Below are positions 10,180 to 15,507 of a stretch of 15,507 bases of DNA, in pieces. This stretch comes from Thioalkalivibrio sp. (GTDB lineage: Bacteria > Pseudomonadota > Gammaproteobacteria > Ectothiorhodospirales > Ectothiorhodospiraceae). How positions within the stretch are numbered: the stretch's first letter is position 1; each line of letters begins with the position of its first letter. The stretch is from the NCBI GenBank assembly GCA_003563455.1, contig PWRV01000111.1:1-15507 (forward strand), written 5' to 3'. The notes under the pieces are model-generated. The model was not told the origin of the DNA. It saw nothing but the letters and a program-made list of their open reading frames with translations, and ran no database searches. A program made the translations under genes and the position numbers.

Positions 10180-10536
10180 ATGCTGGAAGGCTATCTGCCG
10201 ATACTGATTTTCCTGGTCGTCGGGGCCATCGCGGGTCTCGTTCCCCTGGCTTTGGGGATGGTCGTGGGTCCCAGCAAGCCGGATGCCGAAAAGAATTCCC
10301 CCTATGAGTGCGGCTTCGAAGCCTTCGAAGATTCCCGCCTGAAATTCGACGTCCGTTTCTACCTGGTCGCGATCCTGTTCATCATTTTCGATCTCGAGAT
10401 CGCGTTCCTGTTTCCATGGGCGGTGGCCCTCGGGGACATCGGGCTGTTCGGTCTACTGGCGATGGCACTGTTCCTTGCCATCCTCGTGATCGGGTTCATC
10501 TACGAGTGGAAGAAGGGGGCCCTGGAATGGGAATAG
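10180..10536 (+). CDS. nuoA: NADH-quinone oxidoreductase subunit A
   Basis: NuoA is a small membrane subunit of complex I next to the quinone site. 118 residues with three membrane segments, about 6-29, 60-80 and 86-109. The conserved loop YECGFEAFEDSRLKFDVRF (42-60) includes C44. D71 and E73 in IFDLEIAFLFPWA correspond to the conserved acidic pair of E. coli NuoA. Start ATG 10180 has GGGAG (10169-10173) upstream. It is the first gene of the nuo operon, driven by the promoter at 10008-10037. Its last 10 bases overlap nuoB, suggesting coupled translation. Confidence 0.98.
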   Translation: MLEGYLPILIFLVVGAIAGLVPLALGMVVGPSKPDAEKNSPYECGFEAFEDSRLKFDVRFYLVAILFIIFDLEIAFLFPWAVALGDIGLFGLLAMALFLAILVIGFIYEWKKGALEWE

Positions 10537-11003
10537 AAGGCGTTCTTGAAAAATGCTTCGTCACCACTTCCGCCGACAAGCTGATCAACTGGGCGCGTAC
10601 CGGCTCGATGTGGCCGATGACCTTCGGCCTGGCCTGCTGTGCCGTCGAGATGATGCACGCGGGTGCCGCGCGCTATGACCTGGATCGCTTCGGCATTGTC
10701 TTTCGGCCGAGTCCGCGCCAGTCCGACGTGATGATCGTCGCCGGAACCCTGGTCAACAAGATGGCTCCCGCCCTGCGCAAGGTTTACGACCAGATGGCGG
10801 AACCCCGCTGGGTGATCTCGATGGGTTCCTGCGCCAACGGCGGTGGCTACTACCACTACTCCTATGCGGTGGTGCGCGGCTGCGACCGGATCGTTCCCGT
10901 CGATGTTTACGTGCCCGGCTGTCCGCCTACCGCCGAGGCACTTCTGTACGGAATCCTGCAACTGCAGAACAAGGTCCGCCGGACCAACACCATCGCACGC
11001 TGA
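10527..11003 (+). CDS. nuoB: NADH-quinone oxidoreductase subunit B
   Basis: NuoB carries cluster N2, the last [4Fe-4S] centre before quinone, in the connecting part of complex I. 158 residues. The N2 ligands are all present: the adjacent pair C37-C38 in FGLACCAVEMM, C102 in MGSCANGGG and C132 in YVPGCPPTAEAL. The frame is open upstream, but the ATG at 10527 gives the normal N-terminus (MGIEGVLEKCFVTTSADKL). It is preceded by AGGGGG at 10514-10519 inside nuoA, and it overlaps the nuoA end by 10 bases in another frame. nuoC follows after 17 bases. Confidence 0.98.
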   Translation: MGIEGVLEKCFVTTSADKLINWARTGSMWPMTFGLACCAVEMMHAGAARYDLDRFGIVFRPSPRQSDVMIVAGTLVNKMAPALRKVYDQMAEPRWVISMGSCANGGGYYHYSYAVVRGCDRIVPVDVYVPGCPPTAEALLYGILQLQNKVRRTNTIAR

Positions 11004-11020
11004 TCCGCCTGGGGTAACCG

Positions 11021-11743
11021 ATGTCCGAGAGCAAGAACTGGGTTGACATCCTGCAGACCGAGCTTGCCGAGCAGCTCCAGTCGCTGAGCCAGGATCTCGG
11101 TGAGGTGACCGTCGAGGTCGCACCCGCCGACTGGAAGACCGTCGCAGAGCGCCTGCGCGATCACCCGGAGCTTGGTTTCGACATGCTGATCGACCTGTGC
11201 GGCGTCGACTACCTCGAGTACGGCCTCACGGAGTGGTCCACCGACGCGGCGTCCACCCAGGGCTTCGGTCGCGGGGTCAACGCCGCGACCTCCGGGCGCT
11301 TCACCTTCGACGACGCGCCCGGTGAAGGCAGTCGCGAGGAACCGCGCTTCGCGGTGGTGGTGCATCTGCTCTCGATCGCGCACAACCGGCGCCTGCGCCT
11401 GCGTGCCTGGCTGCCGGACGACGAGTTTCCCGAGATCGAGTCGCTCACCGAGGTCTGGGCGAGCGCCAACTGGTTCGAGCGCGAGGCCTTCGATCTGATC
11501 GGGATCCTGTTTACCGGCCATCCCGACCTGCGCCGGATCCTCACCGACTACGGCTTCGTTGGCCATCCGTTCCGCAAGGACTTCCCACTGATCGGGCACG
11601 TCGAGATGCGCTATGACCCGGAACAGCAGCGCGTGATCTACCAGCCGGTGACGATCGAGCCCCGGGTGCTGGTGCCCAAGGTAATCCGTGACGATCACCG
11701 CTACCTCGAGGGCGAATCGGCCGGAGAGGAAAACAATGCCTGA
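11021..11743 (+). CDS. nuoC: NADH-quinone oxidoreductase subunit C
   Basis: NuoC is the 30-kDa peripheral subunit of complex I, packed against NuoD. 240 residues, a separate gene and not the NuoCD fusion of E. coli. The family signature is ANWFEREAFDLIGILFTGHPDLRRILTDYGF in pieces between about residues 147 and 180, followed by GHPFRKDFPLIGHVEMRYD. Between GVDYLEYG (61-68) and RFAVVVHLLS (109-118) lies a hydrophilic segment of about 40 residues, rich in Gly, Ser, Thr and acidic residues, absent from short NuoC forms. ATG 11021 has GGGG at 11011-11014. The 3' end overlaps nuoD by 8 bases. Confidence 0.97.
   Translation: MSESKNWVDILQTELAEQLQSLSQDLGEVTVEVAPADWKTVAERLRDHPELGFDMLIDLCGVDYLEYGLTEWSTDAASTQGFGRGVNAATSGRFTFDDAPGEGSREEPRFAVVVHLLSIAHNRRLRLRAWLPDDEFPEIESLTEVWASANWFEREAFDLIGILFTGHPDLRRILTDYGFVGHPFRKDFPLIGHVEMRYDPEQQRVIYQPVTIEPRVLVPKVIRDDHRYLEGESAGEENNA
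11723..11730 (+). promoter_or_regulatory. Shine-Dalgarno sequence deciding the nuoD start
   Basis: GGAGAGGA ends 5 bases before the ATG at 11736, inside the end of nuoC. It favours that start over the in-frame ATG at 11688 (GTAATCCGTG before it), which would add 16 residues not found in the family. Confidence 0.75.
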
Positions 11744-12989
11744 GATCCGTAATTTCACCCTGAACTTCGGCCCGCAGCATCCGTCCGCGCACGGTGTCCT
11801 GCGCCTGGTGCTGGAGATGGATGGCGAGGTCGTCCAGCGTGCGGATCCGCACATCGGGCTGCTGCACCGCGGTACCGAGAAGCTCGCCGAGACCAAGCCA
11901 TACAACCAGTCCATCGGGTACATGGACCGCCTCGACTACGTCTCGATGATGTGCAACGAGCACGGCTATGTGCTCGCGATGGAAAAGCTGCTGCAGATCG
12001 AGCCGCCGCTGCGCGCCCAGTACATCCGCGTGATGTTCGATGAAATCACCCGCATCCTGAACCACCTGCTGTGGCTTGGCGCACACGCCCTCGACATCGG
12101 CGCGATGACGGTCTTCCTTTACGCTTTCCGGGAGCGCGAGGACCTGATGGACTGCTACGAGGCGGTCAGCGGTGCCCGCCTGCACGCGACCTACTACCGT
12201 CCCGGCGGCGTCGCCCGCGATCTGCCCGGTTCGATGCCGAAGTATCAGGCCTCCCGCTGGAAGACCCAGGACCAGGTGGACGCGCTGAATGCGAACCGCG
12301 AGGGCTCGTTGCTGGACTTCATCGAATCCTTCACCGAGCGCTTCCCGGGTTGTGTCGACGAGTACGAAACGCTGCTGACCGAAAACCGGATCTGGAAGCA
12401 GCGCACGGTCGGGATCGGTGTGGTCAGCCCCGAGCGGGCGAAGCAACTGGGCTTTACCGGCCCGATGCTGCGCGGTTCCGGGGTCGAGTGGGATCTGCGC
12501 AAGAAGCAGCCTTACGAGGTGTACGACCGACTCGATTTCGATATCCCGGTCGGGCTGAACGGCGACTGCTACGACCGCTATCTGGTCCGCATCGAGGAGA
12601 TGCGCCAGTCGAACCGGATCATTCGCCAGTGTGTCGACTGGCTGCGCGCCAACCCCGGCCCGGTGCTGCTGGAGAACTACAAGGTCTCGCCGCCGCGGCG
12701 CGAGGAGATGAAGGCCGACATGGAGGCACTGATCCACCACTTCAAGCTGTTCACCGAGGGCTTCTGCCTGCCGAAGGGCGAGGCCTACGCCGCCGTTGAG
12801 CATCCGAAGGGCGAGTTCGGGGCGTACCTCGTTTCGGATGGCGCCAACAAGCCGTACCGGCTTAAGATCCGGGCCGCCGGCTTCGTGCACATGTCGGCAC
12901 TGGACGAGATGGTCCGTGGCCACATGCTGGCCGACGTGGTGGCGATCATCGGGACCCAGGATCTCGTGTTCGGGGAGGTTGATCGTTGA
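11736..12989 (+). CDS. nuoD: NADH-quinone oxidoreductase subunit D
   Basis: NuoD (49-kDa subunit, related to [NiFe] hydrogenase large subunits) forms the quinone-binding pocket with NuoB. 417 residues from ATG 11736. Visible: NFGPQHPSAHG (10-20), whose HPSAHG loop lines the quinone site in the family; HIGLLHRGTEKLAE; MDRLDYVSMMCNEHGY; RILNHLLWLGAHALDIGAMT; and the C-terminal RAAGFVHMSALDEMVRGHMLADVVAIIGTQDLVFGEVDR, seen in pieces. It starts within the last 8 bases of nuoC and its TGA shares one base with the nuoE ATG (TGATG), so nuoC-D-E translation is probably coupled. No hydrogenase nickel ligands are expected or seen. Confidence 0.98.
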   Translation: MPEIRNFTLNFGPQHPSAHGVLRLVLEMDGEVVQRADPHIGLLHRGTEKLAETKPYNQSIGYMDRLDYVSMMCNEHGYVLAMEKLLQIEPPLRAQYIRVMFDEITRILNHLLWLGAHALDIGAMTVFLYAFREREDLMDCYEAVSGARLHATYYRPGGVARDLPGSMPKYQASRWKTQDQVDALNANREGSLLDFIESFTERFPGCVDEYETLLTENRIWKQRTVGIGVVSPERAKQLGFTGPMLRGSGVEWDLRKKQPYEVYDRLDFDIPVGLNGDCYDRYLVRIEEMRQSNRIIRQCVDWLRANPGPVLLENYKVSPPRREEMKADMEALIHHFKLFTEGFCLPKGEAYAAVEHPKGEFGAYLVSDGANKPYRLKIRAAGFVHMSALDEMVRGHMLADVVAIIGTQDLVFGEVDR

Positions 12990-13498
12990 TGTCAGCGCAG
13001 AAGAAGGAAGGCCAGCAGGCCCGGCTCAGCGAACACGTGCGCGAGGAGATCGACACCTGGCTGGCGCGCTATCCCGAGGACCAGCGGCGTTCCGCGGTGC
13101 TCGCGGCATTGCGGGCGGTGCAGCACGAGGAAGGCTACCTCAGCGTCCCGATGATGGACGCGGTTGCGGAGTACCTGCGCATCCCCGCGATGGAGGTCTA
13201 CGAGGCCGGGTCGTTCTACTCGATGTACGAGCTCGAGCCGGTGGGGCGTCACACCATCGCGGTCTGCGACAACATCTCCTGCATGCTGCGCGGCGCGGAT
13301 CGGATCATCGAGCATCTCGAGACGAAGCTGGGGGTCAGGCTTGGCGAGTCCACGCCCGATGGCCGGTTTTACCTGAAGCGCGAGGAAGAGTGTCTGGCGG
13401 CCTGTTGCGGCGCGCCGATGATGCAGGTCGATCACGTGTACCACGAGAATCTGACGCCCGAGCGGGTGGACGAGATCCTCGACAAGCTGGAGCCCTGA
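12989..13498 (+). CDS. nuoE: NADH-quinone oxidoreductase subunit E
   Basis: NuoE is the 24-kDa subunit of the NADH-oxidising arm and holds the [2Fe-2S] cluster N1a in a thioredoxin-like fold. 169 residues from ATG 12989 (TGATG overlap with nuoD). Ligands are C93 and C98 in VCDNISCM and C135 and C139 in EECLAACCGAP, the expected C-x4-C and C-x3-C. The helical N-terminal part has EVYEAGSFYSMY (69-80). A TTG one codon upstream (12986) is equally in frame and is better spaced from GGAGG (12974-12978), 7 bases against 10, so it cannot be excluded; the difference is one residue. nuoF follows after 3 bases. Confidence 0.97.
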   Translation: MSAQKKEGQQARLSEHVREEIDTWLARYPEDQRRSAVLAALRAVQHEEGYLSVPMMDAVAEYLRIPAMEVYEAGSFYSMYELEPVGRHTIAVCDNISCMLRGADRIIEHLETKLGVRLGESTPDGRFYLKREEECLAACCGAPMMQVDHVYHENLTPERVDEILDKLEP

Positions 13499-13501
13499 GC
13501 C

Positions 13502-14782
13502 ATGGCCAACCAGATCTGCTTTGCGACGCGTCACCTCGACGAGCCCTGGTCGCTGGAGAGCTATCGCAGCGTCGGCGGCTACGAGGCCCTGAAGAAGGTT
13601 TTCGGGGAACGCATGCCGCCGGAAGAGGTGATCGAGGAGGTGAAGAAGTCGAATCTCCGGGGTCGCGGCGGCGCCGGCTTCCCCACCGGGCTCAAGTGGA
13701 GCTTCATGCCCCGGAACACGCCCGGGCAGAAGTACATCGTCTGCAACTCGGACGAATCCGAGCCGGGCACCTGCAAGGACCGCGACATCCTGCGCTTCAA
13801 CCCGCACGCGCTGGTGGAGGGCATGGCCATCGCCGGCTACGCAATCGGCGCGACCGTCGGCTACAACTACATGCGCGGCGAATTCATGGACGAGGTCAAC
13901 ACCCGCTTCATGGGTGCGCTGCAGGAGGCTTACGAGGCCGGCTTCCTCGGCAAGGACATCCTCGGCTCCGGAGTCGACTTCGAGCTCTACCCGACGCTCG
14001 GTGCCGGCGCCTACATCTGCGGCGAAGAGACCGCTTTGCTCGAATCGCTGGAGGGCAAGAAGGGACAGCCGCGCTTCAAGCCGCCGTTCCCGGCCAACTT
14101 CGGCCTGTACGGGCGGCCCACGACCATCAACAACACGGAGTCGCTGGCCTCCGTCCCGTCGATCATCCGCAATGGGGGCGAGTGGTTCGCCGAGCTCGGT
14201 GTGCCGAAATCGGGCGGCGAGAAGCTGTTTTCCGTCTCCGGGCACGTGAACCGGCCCGGCAATTTCGAGGTGCCGCTGGGAATGCCTTTCCGTGAACTGC
14301 TGGAGATGGCGGGCGGTGTACTCGACGGGCGGCAGCTCAAGGCGGTGATCCCGGGCGGATCCTCCGTGCCGGTGGTGCCCGGCGAGATCATGATGCAGGC
14401 CGACATGGACTACGACTCGATCGCCAAGGCCGGGTCGATGCTCGGCTCCGGCGCGGTGATCGTGATGGACGAGACCGCCGACATGGTTCAGGTCCTGCGG
14501 CGCATCTCGCGCTTCTATTTCTCCGAATCCTGCGGCCAGTGCACGCCCTGCCGCGAGGGGACCGGCTGGCTCTACCGCATGCTGACCCGGATCGTCGAGG
14601 GCCGCGGTCGGCCCGAGGACCTCGAGCGGCTGGATGACGTCGCGGCGAAAATCGAGGGGCGCACGATCTGCGCGCTCGGCGATGCCGCCGCGATGCCGGT
14701 GCGCAGCTTCATCAAGCACTACCGGCACGAGTTCGAACACTACATTCAGCACGGCAAGAGCCCGGTGGCCCAGGCCGCCTGA
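13502..14782 (+). CDS. nuoF: NADH-quinone oxidoreductase subunit F
   Basis: NuoF binds NADH and FMN and holds [4Fe-4S] cluster N3; it is the electron entry point of complex I. 426 residues. The glycine-rich NADH/FMN motif is LRGRGGAGFPTGLKWSF with G54-G63 at its core, then NSDESEPGTCKDRD, the FMN-side GAGAYICGEETALLESLEG, the SLBB domain in the middle (about 240-330), and cluster ligands C344, C347, C350 in SCGQCTPCREGTGW with C390 in ICALGDAAA. ATG 13502 lies 3 bases after the nuoE stop, with GGAG (13489-13492) in the nuoE end. All key residues are present. Confidence 0.98.
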   Translation: MANQICFATRHLDEPWSLESYRSVGGYEALKKVFGERMPPEEVIEEVKKSNLRGRGGAGFPTGLKWSFMPRNTPGQKYIVCNSDESEPGTCKDRDILRFNPHALVEGMAIAGYAIGATVGYNYMRGEFMDEVNTRFMGALQEAYEAGFLGKDILGSGVDFELYPTLGAGAYICGEETALLESLEGKKGQPRFKPPFPANFGLYGRPTTINNTESLASVPSIIRNGGEWFAELGVPKSGGEKLFSVSGHVNRPGNFEVPLGMPFRELLEMAGGVLDGRQLKAVIPGGSSVPVVPGEIMMQADMDYDSIAKAGSMLGSGAVIVMDETADMVQVLRRISRFYFSESCGQCTPCREGTGWLYRMLTRIVEGRGRPEDLERLDDVAAKIEGRTICALGDAAAMPVRSFIKHYRHEFEHYIQHGKSPVAQAA

Positions 14783-14805
14783 TTGCCCCGGTGCAGGAAA
14801 CCGCT

Positions 14806-15507
14806 ATGAGCCAGGATCTGGTCACCCTCGAGATCGACGGTCGGACGCTGCAGGCGCCCAAGGGCGCGATGCTGATCGACGTCGCCGACGATGCGAACAT
14901 CCTCATCCCGCGTTTCTGTTACCACAAGAAACTCTCGGTCGCGGCCAACTGCCGCATGTGCCTGGTCGAGGTCGAGAAGGCTCCGAAGCCGCTTCCGGCC
15001 TGCGCGACGCCGGTGATGGACGGGATGAAGGTCCACACCCGGTCGCCGCTGGCAATCGCCGCGCAGAAGAGCACGATGGAGTTCCTGCTGATCAACCATC
15101 CGCTCGACTGCCCGATTTGTGACCAGGGCGGCGAGTGCGAGCTGCAGGATGTCGCGATGGGCTACGGCGAGAGTGTGTCCCGCTACGCCGAGGCCAAGCG
15201 CGTGGTGAAGGACAAGGACATCGGCCCGCTGATCGAAACCGAAATGACGCGCTGCATCCATTGCACCCGCTGCGTGCGCTTCGGCGAGGAGATCGCGGGG
15301 GTACGCGAACTCGGCGCGACGGGGCGCGGCGAACACCTGCGCATCGGCACCTTCGTCGAAAACACCGTCAGCCACGAGCTTTCGGGCAACGTGATCGATC
15401 TCTGTCCGGTCGGCGCGCTGACCGCGAAGCCCTCGCGGTACCGGGCACGGGCATGGGAATACCAGCAGTACCCGACCGTTGGGCCGCACGACGGTGTCGG
15501 CTCCAAC
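14806..15507 (+). CDS. nuoG: NADH-quinone oxidoreductase subunit G, 3'-truncated by window edge
   Basis: NuoG is the 75-kDa iron-sulfur subunit passing electrons from NuoE/F towards NuoB. 234 codons are visible with no stop, about a quarter to a third of a normal NuoG. The N-terminal ferredoxin domain has N1b ligands C38, C49, C52, C66 (FCYHKKLSVAANCRMC, then PACATP). Next is the His-ligated N5-type cluster H98, C102, C105, C111 (HPLDCPICDQGGEC). The [4Fe-4S] ligands C150, C153, C156 (RCIHCTRC) and C200 (LCPVGALT) follow. The molybdopterin-like domain is just beginning at the edge, so presence of cluster N7 cannot be judged. ATG 14806 is preceded by AGGA (14795-14798); a GTG at 14791 is in frame but lacks such support. 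Gap to nuoF is 23 bases. Confidence 0.97.
   Translation, partial: MSQDLVTLEIDGRTLQAPKGAMLIDVADDANILIPRFCYHKKLSVAANCRMCLVEVEKAPKPLPACATPVMDGMKVHTRSPLAIAAQKSTMEFLLINHPLDCPICDQGGECELQDVAMGYGESVSRYAEAKRVVKDKDIGPLIETEMTRCIHCTRCVRFGEEIAGVRELGATGRGEHLRIGTFVENTVSHELSGNVIDLCPVGALTAKPSRYRARAWEYQQYPTVGPHDGVGSN

Noticed and set aside
10047..10307. 86-codon ORF beginning at the predicted nuo transcription start and overlapping nuoA
   Set aside because: It has no Shine-Dalgarno, is Arg/Pro-rich and runs out of frame into nuoA. A leaderless upstream ORF is conceivable because its ATG is close to the predicted start, but nothing else supports it.
10308..10526. Upstream extension of the nuoB frame
   Set aside because: It lies within nuoA in another frame. 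ATG 10527 gives the normal NuoB N-terminus with a good Shine-Dalgarno.
12796..14295. 499-codon plus-strand ORF in another frame over nuoD, nuoE and nuoF
   Set aside because: Arg/Ala/Gly-rich frame-shift product of GC-rich DNA that crosses three real genes; no start context and no domain.
12992..14752. 586-codon minus-strand ORF opposite nuoE and nuoF
   Set aside because: Shadow of two well-supported genes with all their cofactor ligands; no domain is visible in the antisense product.

Overview
The window is a high-GC, densely packed stretch of a gammaproteobacterial chromosome made up entirely of housekeeping genes. Gene order from carB to the leucine tRNA (carB-greA-yhbY-rlmE-ftsH-folP-glmM-tpiA-secG-tRNA-Leu) is the arrangement I know from Pseudomonas. 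E. coli shares greA/yhbY/rlmE/ftsH/folP/glmM/secG/leuU but keeps tpiA elsewhere. The junction from the tRNA into a nuo operon with separate nuoC and nuoD, the many GTG/TTG starts and the high GC suggest a lineage such as Ectothiorhodospiraceae/Chromatiales or a relative. That placement is inference, not proven.

Layout. Positions 1-3272 hold the 3' part of carB (arginine/pyrimidine precursor synthesis), fused by a TGATG stop/start overlap to greA (transcript cleavage). A single minus-strand gene, yhbY (3265-3576), overlaps the greA 3' end by 8 bp and is divergent from rlmE. Positions 3659-6253 hold rlmE (23S rRNA methyltransferase) and ftsH (membrane AAA protease). A strong intrinsic terminator (6280-6312) follows. 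Positions 6340-9765 hold folP, glmM, tpiA and secG (folate, cell-wall precursor, glycolysis, protein export); tpiA has a candidate promoter of its own inside the end of glmM. tRNA-Leu(GAG) lies at 9838-9922.

A well-formed sigma70-type promoter with an A/T-rich upstream element (9979-10037) starts a roughly 135-nt GC-rich leader with three consecutive small hairpins. It leads into nuoA-nuoB-nuoC-nuoD-nuoE-nuoF-nuoG, the start of the NADH:quinone oxidoreductase (complex I) operon. nuoG is cut by the window end after 234 codons. Genes here overlap or abut, and every iron-sulfur ligand cysteine expected in the visible parts of NuoB, E, F and G is present.

I looked for a novel system and see none. 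There are no mobile elements, CRISPR arrays, toxin-antitoxin pairs, defence genes or unrecognised ORFs. The points worth a second look are regulatory: the nuo promoter and leader, the ftsH-folP terminator with a possibly leaderless folP, the internal tpiA promoter, the ftsH TTG start with a hairpin before it, and the convergent greA/yhbY overlap. No stretch over 300 bases lacks a gene; the longest gap is the 257 bases between the tRNA and nuoA.
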